Source: Bacillus sp. AFS088145
GTDB lineage: Bacteria > Bacillota > Bacilli > Bacillales > Bacillaceae_G
Assembly: GCF_002564465.1 (NCBI RefSeq)
Contig: NZ_NUUX01000021.1
Span: 124,001-188,000, forward strand
Reading direction: 5' to 3'
DNA length: 64,000 nucleotides
Part shown: one piece after another, positions 34,607 to 41,891 of the stretch
Layout of the letters: every line of letters starts with the position of its first letter
How positions within the stretch are numbered: position 1 is the first letter of the stretch
The notes under the pieces: model-generated
Seen by the model: the letters and a program-made list of their open reading frames with translations, nothing else
What the model was told of the DNA's origin: nothing
Database searches by the model: none
Made by a program: the position numbers and the translations under genes

Positions 34607-35560
34607 ATGCGAATTCTTGTATTAGGAGCTGGAGGAATTGGCGGCTATTTTGGAGGACGCTTAGTAGAAAAAGGAGAAGATGTTACATTTTTAGTACGAG
34701 CTAATCGGAAAAAACAGCTAGAGGAAAATGGTTTAGTTATTCGTAGTGTGAATGGTGATTTTTCATTTCAACCGAATCTAATTACTGCAAAGAGTCCTGC
34801 CGAGATTTTTGACATCGTGCTTTTCTCGACTAAGTCATATCATTTAAGCGACGCTATTTTGGATGTAAAACCGTTCGTAGGTGATCAAACTGTTATTTTA
34901 CCTCTTTTGAATGGTATTGCTCATCTAAATCCTTTAAAGCAGGCATTTGGTGACGAAAAGGTTATAGGCGGTTTATGTTTTATCGAAACAACTTTGAATG
35001 AAGCTGGGGAAGTTGTTCAAACAAGTAAAGCTGCAAGACTTGTATTTGGTGAATTCTTAAGCAAAGAAACTGATCGTATTAAAACAATTGCTGACGCATT
35101 TAGCGGTTCAAAAGCTGACTTTGTCCAAAGTAAGCAGATTGAACGCGATATGTGGCATAAATATTTGTTTATTACTGTAATGTCTGGCGTTACGTCACTT
35201 ATGCGTGCCCCAATCGGTCCAATTAGAGAAAGTGACGGTGGAAGAGCAACGATCCGTGAGTTATTTGAAGAATGCGCTAATATTATGAGAGCTCATGGTG
35301 CACCTATTTCTGAAAATATTGTGGATGAGCATATGAAATCAATCGATGCTCTTGGATATGATATGAAGTCCTCTTTACAGAGGGATATGGAAAAATGGTC
35401 ATCGGTAGAGGGGGATCATTTGCAAGGGTATTTACTAGAACTTGCAAAGAAAAAGGATATAGCTGCTAAATTACTTGAATTAGTTTATCAAAATATTAAA
35501 GTTTATCAAAAAATGAATCAAGATCGTAGTAATCGAGAAACCGAACGTTTATCTGTATGA
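34607..35560 (+). CDS. 2-dehydropantoate 2-reductase-like protein
   Basis: Ketopantoate reductase family of 317 residues. The N-terminal NADPH fold is ILVLGAGGIGGYFGGRL (3-19). The mid-protein DMWHKYLFITVMSGVTSLMRAPIG carries the catalytic Lys (in WHKY). The C terminus has the usual SSLQRDMEKW substrate motif. The family includes PanE and paralogues of unknown substrate; with no pantothenate genes nearby, PanE identity is not certain. Confidence 0.82.
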   Translation: MRILVLGAGGIGGYFGGRLVEKGEDVTFLVRANRKKQLEENGLVIRSVNGDFSFQPNLITAKSPAEIFDIVLFSTKSYHLSDAILDVKPFVGDQTVILPLLNGIAHLNPLKQAFGDEKVIGGLCFIETTLNEAGEVVQTSKAARLVFGEFLSKETDRIKTIADAFSGSKADFVQSKQIERDMWHKYLFITVMSGVTSLMRAPIGPIRESDGGRATIRELFEECANIMRAHGAPISENIVDEHMKSIDALGYDMKSSLQRDMEKWSSVEGDHLQGYLLELAKKKDIAAKLLELVYQNIKVYQKMNQDRSNRETERLSV

Positions 35561-35589
35561 AATCTACAACTTTAGTTGTAGATTTTTTT
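35561..35589 (+). terminator. Terminator after the PanE-like gene
   Basis: Perfect stem AATCTACAAC / GTTGTAGATT, four-base loop, seven T, starting at the stop codon. Confidence 0.93.
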
Positions 35590-35694
35590 CATTTTTATAT
35601 ACTCCTAAACGTGTAGAAAAGTTCTATCAAACGACTGAAGTTCGGACTTTATTAATTGACTATACTAAAGGTACGAATTAAAGGAGTGGAAAAT

Positions 35695-36243
35695 ATGAAT
35701 ATTATAATGATTAATGGTAGTCCAAGAAAAGAAGGTCGTACAGGTAAATTAACTACAATTATCTCGAAAAAATACAATGTGAAAACAATTGATTTAAGTG
35801 AACTGGTCTTACCAATTTACAATGGTCAAGAGGAGCAAACCGAAATAGCAAATATCCAAAAACTAAGATTACAGCTAGAAAATGCTGATGCTATGATCAT
35901 TGCAACACCGGAATATCATGGTGGAATGAGCGGAGCATTAAAAAACGCTTTTGACTTTTTAGGTAGTAAGCATTTTAAAGATAAGCCAGTTGCAATATTG
36001 GCTGTAGCCGGTGGAGGAAAGGGTGGCATTAATGCACTTAACAATATGAGAATTGTTTTAAGAGCATTATATGCAAATGTTTTATCGAAACAAGTTGTGA
36101 TTGATCCCTCAGATTTTATATCAGAAGGTACTGCGTTAGAAGAAAATACATCTTATTCAGTAGATAGCTTATTTCAAGAATTGAAGCTCTATATACAAAT
36201 ATCAAAAAAGCTAAATGAAGAATGGGCAGCATCAAACTATTAA
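35695..36243 (+). CDS. NADPH-dependent FMN reductase
   Basis: Flavodoxin-like reductase of 182 residues. The FMN phosphate loop is NGSPRKEGRTGKL near the N terminus, and the isoalloxazine contact PEYHGGMSGALKNAFDFL is near residue 79. The start at 35695 has GGAGTGG upstream; an earlier in-frame start at 35656 lacks a site. The gene is followed at once by a broken VOC gene with the same orientation. Confidence 0.88.
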   Translation: MNIIMINGSPRKEGRTGKLTTIISKKYNVKTIDLSELVLPIYNGQEEQTEIANIQKLRLQLENADAMIIATPEYHGGMSGALKNAFDFLGSKHFKDKPVAILAVAGGGKGGINALNNMRIVLRALYANVLSKQVVIDPSDFISEGTALEENTSYSVDSLFQELKLYIQISKKLNEEWAASNY

Positions 36244-36254
36244 AGGAACAGGTG

Positions 36255-36661
36255 ATGACAATGAAAAACTGGGTTCAGTTTAGAATTGCAAGACCTACAA
36301 AGCAATTAGCTGAAATAAGTAAGTTCTATGGAGAGGGGCTAGGCTTAAAACGTGTGGGCGGTTTTCAAAATCACGATGGGTACGATGGAATCATGTTTGG
36401 ATTACCTAATGTTGAATACCATTTAGAATTTACTCAACATATTGATGGAAGCCCATGCCCTGCCCCAACAAAGGATAATCTTTTAGTATTTTATATCCTC
36501 ATAAAGCTGAAATAGATCTTGTCAAAAACCGATTAAATCATATGGGTTATATTGAAGTTGAACCTGAGAATCCTTATTGGCTCGGAAAAAGTATTACATT
36601 TGAAGACCCAGATGGATGGAGAATTGTGTTAATGAATACTGAAGGATTGCGGAATACTTAG
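36255..36661 (+). pseudogene. Frameshifted VOC-family gene
   Basis: The first part (MTMKNWVQFRIARPTKQL up to ...NLLVFYI) is a VOC N-terminal half, stopping at a TGA-adjacent frame near 36513. The second half continues in another frame from about 36500 (PHKAEIDLVKNRLNHMGY, then FEDPDGWRIVLMNTEG) to TAG 36659-36661, restoring a normal 130-residue VOC protein. One missing base around 36498-36502 explains it. Sequencing error is the alternative to a true pseudogene. Confidence 0.85.
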
Positions 36662-36689
36662 GATTTCATTCTAGCTGTAAATAAAAAGG

Positions 36690-36731
36690 ACACGTTGAGA
36701 GGACCTTCTATGCAAGGTCCTCTCAACGTGT
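36690..36731. repeat. Perfect 18-bp inverted repeat without T tract
   Basis: Left arm ACACGTTGAGAGGACCTT (36690-36707), six-base loop, fully complementary right arm 36714-36731. There is no T run on either side, so a standard terminator is unlikely; it may be a weak terminator, a structured RNA 3' end or a mobile-element trace. Confidence 0.7.
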
Positions 36732-36899
36732 TGATTATATAACGTATTCAATATTAAAAATGCGAACACTAAAATTGTGATCTTCGTTGATATGGTGGTA
36801 TTTTTTGCTTATAAAGTAGAGGTTTTAGTTGATATATCGTTAAAATTTGTTGATAAAAGGACCCTATATTTAAGGACCCTAATTTATTGAGAAATGAAA

Positions 36900-36934
36900 T
36901 TTATGTATATTATATCTAATAAAATATACATAAA
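36900..36934 (-). terminator. Possible minus-strand terminator of the YmaF-like gene
   Basis: Twelve-base perfect arms TTTATGTATATT / AATATACATAAA, AT-only stem, with an imperfect T-rich tail on the minus strand. Confidence 0.4.
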
Positions 36935-36952
36935 AAGAAAATTAAATCAGCT

Positions 36953-37396
36953 CTATACTAATGGTCTATCAATTAATGTTGCGAATTCAAGATCGTGTTC
37001 ATGACCATCATTGATCGTTGTCATCCCTTTGACAAAGTGAACATGCTTACCATTTCCTACAGGTATTGGGGGGCCAGTTTCAATAATAACTTCGTGATGG
37101 TGATCTAGAAAATCTGTATTTACTACAATTCGGTGTATATGACTGTGTCTTCCTTTGGGAATGACTTCACTTGTTACTCCAGCAAATCGATGATTATGTC
37201 GATCGTCATCTTCTTCTGCTAATTTAGTACTAGCTACAAATTCATGTACATGTGTTTGAGGTTTTTCTTCTTTCTGTTTTTCTTCTGCCTCTTCGTTTGA
37301 TACTTTTTCTACTTCTTCATTAGACTCTCTTTCTCTTTCTCTTTCTCTTTCTCTTTCCCTTAGCCTTTTTCGATATTCAAACGGGTCTCTTTTCAC
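36953..37396 (-). CDS. YmaF-family protein with Arg-Glu repeat
   Basis: His-rich protein of 147 residues from a GTG start (site AGGGGG). The N terminus carries six consecutive Arg-Glu pairs and a Glu/Lys-rich linker (residues about 10-48). Then comes the YmaF-type domain, with histidine clusters HVHEF, RHNHRFAGVTSEV, GRHSHIHRI, DHHHEVII, HVHFV and GHEHDLEFAT. The clusters suggest metal binding, but no function is established. The Arg-Glu tract is encoded by a hexanucleotide microsatellite. Confidence 0.82.
   Translation of the reverse strand: MKRDPFEYRKRLRERERERERERESNEEVEKVSNEEAEEKQKEEKPQTHVHEFVASTKLAEEDDDRHNHRFAGVTSEVIPKGRHSHIHRIVVNTDFLDHHHEVIIETGPPIPVGNGKHVHFVKGMTTINDGHEHDLEFATLIDRPLV
37327..37357. 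repeat. Hexanucleotide microsatellite (CTCTTT)n inside the YmaF-like gene
   Basis: About five perfect copies of CTCTTT on the plus strand (AAAGAG on the coding strand) encoding alternating Arg and Glu. Because the unit is six bases, copy changes keep the frame and only vary the charged tract. Confidence 0.88.
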
Positions 37397-37570
37397 AAAA
37401 TGACGCCCCCTTCAATAAAGATTGTCTTCTTTTTTCATCTTATTATGACCGGTAAATAAATATGTATATAAAACGTTAATATTTAGAGATTTTTTTATTA
37501 AGAAATATTGAAAAACTTTCATAAAGTAAGTAAAATAAAATAAATACTTATAAAAAGAAGGTTAGAACGG

Positions 37571-38041
37571 ATGGATACTTTCGATTTGAAAATTATTAAT
37601 CGTTTAATGGATAATTCTAGAATAAAGTGGGCGGATTTAGCTAGTGAGGTTGGCTTGTCAGCTCCGGCTACTGCTGAACGTGTTAACCGATTAGTTGAAC
37701 AAGGTGTGATTAAAGGGTTTGGTGTGCTAGTTGATGCAGAAAAAGTTGGAAGTGAATTAACTGCGTTTGTAGCTGTTTCGCTTGAGCGACCCGAAAATCG
37801 AGCTCCTTTTTTAGAGCTTGTTAATCAATTAGAGGAAGTGCAGGAATGTCACCATATTGCGGGTGAAGATGATTATTTACTAAAAATTAGAAGTAGAAAT
37901 ACAAAAGACTTAGATCGAGTAATTAGCCATGAAATAAAAGGGTTAAAGGGAGTAATAAGAACAAAAACAACAATTGTAATGGATACAACGAAAGAAACAT
38001 TTCGACTGCCACTACAAAAACATAAATTTTCTATAGAGTAG
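37571..38041 (+). CDS. Lrp/AsnC-family transcriptional regulator
   Basis: Regulator of 156 residues: N-terminal helix-turn-helix (IINRLMDNSRIKWADLASEVGLS, about 8-30) and C-terminal RAM ligand-binding domain with HHIAGEDDYLLKI near residue 95. It lies 10 bases before a LysE-type exporter gene, a common regulator-exporter pair sensing an amino acid. Site AGAAGG. Confidence 0.9.
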   Translation: MDTFDLKIINRLMDNSRIKWADLASEVGLSAPATAERVNRLVEQGVIKGFGVLVDAEKVGSELTAFVAVSLERPENRAPFLELVNQLEEVQECHHIAGEDDYLLKIRSRNTKDLDRVISHEIKGLKGVIRTKTTIVMDTTKETFRLPLQKHKFSIE

Positions 38042-38051
38042 GGAGGGCAAC

Positions 38052-38666
38052 ATGAATCTTGAATTTTATATTAAAGGATTAATAATTGGCTTATCAATTG
38101 CTGCACCTGTTGGTCCGATTGGAGTACTGTGTATCCGTAGAACTCTAGCGTATGGAAGAATGGTTGGTTTAGTTTCTGGTCTTGGGGCTGCTACTGCTGA
38201 TGGTATTTATGGTTTAGTTGCAGGCTTTGGATTAACTGTTATTATGAATTTTTTAATTGGTCAGCATTTTTGGATTCAGTTAATCGGTGGTTTCTTCCTC
38301 TGCTATTTAGGTGTAAAAACACTTATTTCAAAAGCCAGTTATACTCAATCTGATACGCAAAAGAAAAATATAATTAATGCGTTTTTATCCGTTTTATTTT
38401 TAACGCTAACAAACCCAATGACGATTCTATCATTTATCGCCATTTTTGCAGGATTAGGAATCTCGAATTCAAATAGCAATATTGTTTCTTCCGTCATTTT
38501 AGTATTAGGTGTTTTTTGTGGTTCAAGTTTGTGGTGGGTAATATTAAGCAGTGGTGTGGGACTATTTAGATCTCGAATCAATGATCGGTCTTTAACATTA
38601 ATTAACCGTTTATCAGGTATTATTATTATTATTTTTGGTGGTATAGCTTTATATGGATTAATGTAA
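38052..38666 (+). CDS. LysE/RhtB-family amino acid exporter
   Basis: Membrane protein of 204 residues with six hydrophobic segments. The family N terminus IGLSIAAPVGPIGVLCIRRTL (about 12-32) and the central FLTLTNPMTILSFIAIFAGLG are clear. It probably exports an amino acid sensed by the adjacent Lrp-like regulator. Substrate not determinable. Confidence 0.88.
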   Translation: MNLEFYIKGLIIGLSIAAPVGPIGVLCIRRTLAYGRMVGLVSGLGAATADGIYGLVAGFGLTVIMNFLIGQHFWIQLIGGFFLCYLGVKTLISKASYTQSDTQKKNIINAFLSVLFLTLTNPMTILSFIAIFAGLGISNSNSNIVSSVILVLGVFCGSSLWWVILSSGVGLFRSRINDRSLTLINRLSGIIIIIFGGIALYGLM

Positions 38667-38732
38667 AGTAAGCGTAAGAGGGGATTTAGATGTTATTAAT
38701 AAAAAGTTTAGGAATTACATCATTTATTAAGT

Positions 38733-38770
38733 AAAGAAAGAATCTATTTACTAGTAGCTTCTTTCCTTTA
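38733..38770 (+). terminator. Possible terminator after lysE-like gene
   Basis: AAAGAAAGAA pairs with TTCTTTCCTTT with one bulge; the tail is only moderately T-rich. Confidence 0.4.
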
Positions 38771-38792
38771 AGTTTGTGTAAAATAAATAGTA

Positions 38793-38829
38793 TTGACAAT
38801 TAATAAGCGTTGTAACTATAATAGTTACA
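38793..38829 (+). promoter_or_regulatory. Promoter with overlapping Rrf2 operator O1
   Basis: TTGACA (38793-38798) and TATAAT (38817-38822) are perfect boxes with 18-base spacing. The dyad TGTAACTATAATAGTTACA (38811-38829) covers the -10 box, so bound regulator would block RNA polymerase. Two more copies lie after the regulator gene. Confidence 0.85.
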
Positions 38830-38845
38830 TCGGAGGTTGAATCCT

Positions 38846-39274
38846 ATGAAAATCAGTAGTCGTTTTACCGTTGCTGTTCATATTTTATCTTTGGTAACGA
38901 TTGAGAATAGTGCGCTCTGTACTTCCGAATGGATTGCTGGAAGTGTAAATACAAATCCGGTCGTAATTAGAAGAGTAATGGGAAAACTTAAGAATGCTGG
39001 CTTAATTCAAGTCCGTCGAGGAACCGGTGGAGCTTCACTTCATAAGCCTTTAAATGAAATTACTCTTTTAGATGTTTATAGAGCGGTTGAAGTTGTAGAA
39101 GAAGGAGAACTTTTTCAATTTCATGAGAAACCGAACCCAAATTGTCCAGTCGGTGCTAATATTCAAGCAGTGCTAGAACTAATTTTAAATCGAGCACAAG
39201 AAGCAATGGAAAAAATACTGGATGAAATTACTATGGAAGAATTAGTTACAGTATTAAGTAAAAAAATTGGATAA
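38846..39274 (+). CDS. Rrf2-family transcriptional regulator (YwnA-like)
   Basis: Winged-helix Rrf2 protein of 142 residues from ATG 38846 (site CGGAGG). The helix-turn-helix spans about 20-55 and the wing has RRGTGGA. The region where IscR/NsrR carry three Fe-S cysteines has only NPNCPVG here, so it is the cluster-free YwnA type. The adjoining NAD(P)-binding gene corresponds to the B. subtilis ywnA-ywnB neighbourhood. Autoregulation is indicated by operator O1 over its own promoter. Confidence 0.88.
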   Translation: MKISSRFTVAVHILSLVTIENSALCTSEWIAGSVNTNPVVIRRVMGKLKNAGLIQVRRGTGGASLHKPLNEITLLDVYRAVEVVEEGELFQFHEKPNPNCPVGANIQAVLELILNRAQEAMEKILDEITMEELVTVLSKKIG

Positions 39275-39300
39275 TATCATTCAATTTTTTTTGTAAATGA

Positions 39301-39319
39301 TGTAACTATTGTTGTTACA
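39301..39319 (+). promoter_or_regulatory. Rrf2 operator O2
   Basis: TGTAACTATTGTTGTTACA, the same dyad as O1 with changes only in the right half and centre, between the regulator and the NAD(P)-binding gene. Confidence 0.78.
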
Positions 39320-39347
39320 TCTATAAATTATATTTTTTTAAACTAGT

Positions 39348-39366
39348 TGTAACTATTTTAGTTACG
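39348..39366 (+). promoter_or_regulatory. Rrf2 operator O3
   Basis: TGTAACTATTTTAGTTACG, third copy of the dyad, 47 bases after O2 and 49 bases before the NAD(P)-binding gene start. O2 and O3 together suggest cooperative control of that gene. Confidence 0.8.
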
Positions 39367-39414
39367 ACTTTGAGTTCAAAACAACTTTAAAAAATTTAAG
39401 GAGGAAGAAAAAAC

Positions 39415-40056
39415 ATGAAAATTGGTATTATTGGAGCAACAGGAAAAGCAGGGAACCTTATTTTAAAAGAAGCAGTAGAAAGAGGACATGAGGTAACAGC
39501 AATTGTAAGAAATGCATCTAAATTAACAAATAATGAAGTATCTGTATTGGAAAAGGATTTATTAGATTTAAATTCAGCTGACTTAAAACAATTTGATGTT
39601 GTTGTAAGTGCATTTAAAGCAGCAGAAGGTCACGAGAATCTTTATATTGAAGCTGGGAATGTTTTAATAAATGCTTTAAAAGGTGTTAACGATACTAGAT
39701 TAATCGTAGTTGGTGGAGCTGGAAGCTTGTATGTTGATGAAGAAAAAACGATTCAATTAGTTGACACACCTGAATTTCCAAAAGAATATTATGCTACTGC
39801 ATCAAATATGACTAAAGGTCTTCACGACTTACAAAAAACAACTGATATTAAATGGACATTTATTAGTCCAGCGGCATTTTTTGATCCGAATGGTAAACGT
39901 ACTGGGGCTTATCAAAAAGGAAAAGACAATTTTATTGTTAATAAAAAAGGTAGTAGCTACGTAAGTTATGCTGACTATGCAATTGCATTATTAGACGAGA
40001 TTGAAAATCCACAGCATATTAATGAACGATTTACTTTGGTTTCTGAAGCAGAATAA
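39415..40056 (+). CDS. NAD(P)H-binding protein (YwnB-like, NmrA/SDR-a type)
   Basis: Atypical short-chain dehydrogenase fold protein of 213 residues: N-terminal IGIIGATGKAGNLILKEAVERGHEVTAIVRN with the GATGKAG nucleotide loop (7-13). The centre has VVGGAGSLYVD, and the C terminus has ISPAAFFDP and SYADYAIALLDE. It probably acts in redox or electrophile stress. Start ATG with AAGGAGG; controlled by operators O2/O3 of the Rrf2 regulator. Confidence 0.86.
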   Translation: MKIGIIGATGKAGNLILKEAVERGHEVTAIVRNASKLTNNEVSVLEKDLLDLNSADLKQFDVVVSAFKAAEGHENLYIEAGNVLINALKGVNDTRLIVVGGAGSLYVDEEKTIQLVDTPEFPKEYYATASNMTKGLHDLQKTTDIKWTFISPAAFFDPNGKRTGAYQKGKDNFIVNKKGSSYVSYADYAIALLDEIENPQHINERFTLVSEAE

Positions 40057-40175
40057 GTTTCAGATGCCCGCCAAACGCTCGCTTTCTGCGTTGCTTCGGC
40101 TGTTGAGCGGTGCTCATTACCTACTAAGGTAACTCCGCTCCATACCAGGCTTCACGCCTCGATGAAATCTAGTTT
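40057..40175. repeat. GC-richer palindromic element
   Basis: An island clearly richer in G+C than its surroundings. The central hairpin is GAGCGG (40105-40110) with CCGCTC (40135-40140), enclosing TTACC / GGTAA. Flanking parts such as AAACGC/GCGTT and GGCTTCACGCC also fold. It resembles dispersed repeats remembered from other Bacillaceae. No gene can be read in it; it fills the gap between convergent transcripts. Confidence 0.55.
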
Positions 40176-40197
40176 TTGGGACTTTGTCTATACAAAG

Positions 40198-40227
40198 AAG
40201 CGATTCTTTATGAGAATCGCTTTTTTT
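40198..40227 (+). terminator. Terminator between convergent genes
   Basis: Perfect stem AAGCGATTCT / AGAATCGCTT with a five-base loop and seven T. Confidence 0.92.
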
Positions 40228-40277
40228 ATTTGTAAAAATAAAATGGACCCTATAGAATGAAGTCCACCAACTATTGC

Positions 40278-40910
40278 TTATATTTGTTTCTTTTGATAAC
40301 CATAAAAATACATACTTAGAGGCCACCAAATAACTGCAAAAATTGGATATACAGCCCAAATTGTATCTGGGGATGAAATGATATTTACAATGGTAAAGAA
40401 AAGACTAATTAGTATGCTAGCTGTAAATGAAAATGCTACAAAAGAATTTCTATTCGCATGATAAATGGATAACGGCCACCAAATAATTGCAAATGCCGGA
40501 TATATGACCCAAGGATAATCTGGAGAAGCGATAAAATTCAAAAACCCATAGTATGCGATCGTAATGATACTGCCAAGGAGAGCAATCGGTCGTGTTCTTG
40601 CATTCTTACCTAAATACATGAGAATTGGCCAACTAATAATTGGAAAAGCAGCATAGAAAAACCAAAGATAATCAGGTGAGTGAATTAAGTTCTCCGTTAA
40701 CAAGAAAGCTAGGAGTACGATGCTACTAAAGAGTGAGAATTGCTTCATCGATCTTTTGCCAATGAAATATAAACTAATTGGCCAAAATAAAATGAAAAAA
40801 CATGGGTAAATGAACCAAATCGTGCTAGGAGATGTAATAAAATTAACGAGCATAAAAAAGACCATCGTCATAATACAGCCTGCAGTTGCAAAACCGATAT
40901 AATTTTTCAC
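40278..40910 (-). CDS. Four-repeat membrane protein (2TM-type module)
   Basis: Integral membrane protein of 210 residues built from about four copies of one 45-50-residue module. Each has a first helix, a loop like N-(F/I)-I-x-S-P-(D/S)-x-x-W, then YPxFxIxWWPxSxY in the second helix (clear cores near residues 25-50, 75-100, 120-150 and 165-200). The same module ends the neighbouring HAAS protein. Function unknown. It is the last gene of a PadR operon. Confidence 0.75.
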   Translation of the reverse strand: MKNYIGFATAGCIMTMVFFMLVNFITSPSTIWFIYPCFFILFWPISLYFIGKRSMKQFSLFSSIVLLAFLLTENLIHSPDYLWFFYAAFPIISWPILMYLGKNARTRPIALLGSIITIAYYGFLNFIASPDYPWVIYPAFAIIWWPLSIYHANRNSFVAFSFTASILISLFFTIVNIISSPDTIWAVYPIFAVIWWPLSMYFYGYQKKQI

Positions 40911-40921
40911 TGTTCTTCACC

Positions 40922-41326
40922 TCACTTTTTACGTTGCCAGTAGAAATACATTGAAAGAGGCCACCACAATAGACCAAACGTTGGATACACAAACCATATA
41001 GTCTTCGGAGTGTAGTAAAAATTAATAAATAAGAAGAAAGCGATTAGTAAGCCACTACCCCAAATTGAATAGGATAAATTTAGTTTTGCAAAATTTGCTT
41101 TCTTGCTATCTGGTTTTTTAACACCAAGTTCTCTCTTTAATTCCTCGATGTCTCCAAATTCTACAATTGCTTTGTTTATAGCATCTTCTTCTTCCTTACC
41201 ATTTTCCATTAAAAACATGACTTTTTCTTCTAAGTTTTGAATGATCTCTTGTTTAACTATTTCTGACTGTTCAGTTTTAGGAACATCTTTAAATAGTTCT
41301 TCAATATGATTTCTAATTTTTTTCAT
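40922..41326 (-). CDS. HAAS-domain protein with one 2TM module
   Basis: Protein of 134 residues. The N-terminal helical part (1-75: EEEDAINKAIVEFGDIEELKRELG) is of the HAAS/DUF1700 signalling type usually encoded after PadR regulators. The C-terminal two-helix membrane module carries TPKTIWFVYPTFGLLWWPLSMYF (abridged motif, about 108-130), also repeated in the next protein. The start overlaps the padR stop (ATGA). It is thought to link a membrane state to PadR control; the signal is unknown. Confidence 0.82.
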   Translation of the reverse strand: MKKIRNHIEELFKDVPKTEQSEIVKQEIIQNLEEKVMFLMENGKEEEDAINKAIVEFGDIEELKRELGVKKPDSKKANFAKLNLSYSIWGSGLLIAFFLFINFYYTPKTIWFVYPTFGLLWWPLSMYFYWQRKK

Positions 41327-41652
41327 TCTATCTCCTCCATGAATAGATCAATAATTTCTTTTACTTCTTGCCATTCTTTTACTAATTCACTTAAATATGC
41401 TTTACCTAATGAAGTAATTTTGTAATATTTTCTTTTTCCACCGTGTGTAATATCACCAAAATAAGCTTCCACTAATTCCTTTTTTTCTAAGCGCTGAAAT
41501 ACAGCATATAAAGTTGCTTCTTTTATTTGAAACCGATTATCTGTCCGTAACCCAATTTCTTGAGAAATCTCATATCCATAGCGGTCTTTCTCAGAAATAA
41601 GTTTTAATATGATTGAGTCCAGATGCCCGCGTATGATGTCACTTCTAACCAT
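41323..41652 (-). CDS. PadR-family transcriptional regulator
   Basis: Short PadR (109 residues) with winged helix: GHLDSIILKLISEKDRYGYEISQEI near the N terminus and the typical YAVFQRLEKKELVEAYFG, KYYKITSLGKAYL. It represses its own operon in most known cases. Two 23-base dyads lie directly upstream across the promoter. Translational coupling to the HAAS gene follows the usual layout. Confidence 0.92.
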   Translation of the reverse strand: MVRSDIIRGHLDSIILKLISEKDRYGYEISQEIGLRTDNRFQIKEATLYAVFQRLEKKELVEAYFGDITHGGKRKYYKITSLGKAYLSELVKEWQEVKEIIDLFMEEIE

Positions 41653-41679
41653 AATTCACCAATTCACCCCTTCTATAAT

Positions 41680-41735
41680 ATTATTCTATCTGATAGAGTA
41701 ATGTTAACAATGATTACTCTATCTGTCAAAGTAAT
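41680..41735 (-). promoter_or_regulatory. PadR operon promoter with two operator dyads
   Basis: Dyad 1 (41680-41702) has arms ATTATTCTATC and GATAGAGTAAT around a central T (one mismatch). Dyad 2 (41713-41735) has ATTACTCTATC and GTCAAAGTAAT (three mismatches). On the minus strand TTGACA (41730-41725) lies inside dyad 2, and TAACAT (41706-41701), 18 bases on, abuts dyad 1. Both promoter boxes would be covered by the regulator. Confidence 0.75.
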
Positions 41736-41829
41736 TTTATCTGATTCTGCTTATGACTATTCGACAGAAATGAAATAAGCCCGTCCGAAGCCTAAAAAAA
41801 ATTATTTTTCCTAGTCCTGCTCTACTATA

Positions 41830-41856
41830 TGTCACATTTTTTGTATTTCATTCGTC
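41830..41856 (+). promoter_or_regulatory. ECF41-type promoter
   Basis: TGTCACA (41830-41836), 16-base spacer, CGTC (41853-41856). This is the bipartite motif described for ECF41 sigma factors, and the operon it precedes ends in an ECF41 gene. Confidence 0.85.
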
Positions 41857-41891
41857 TTAATTAGTGAAGAAAAGGAAAGGGAGAGATTATT

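Noticed and set aside
38690-38734. A 14-codon frame with a possible ribosome site after the LysE-type gene
   Set aside because: Too short to judge, no family resemblance, and it runs into a terminator-like hairpin.
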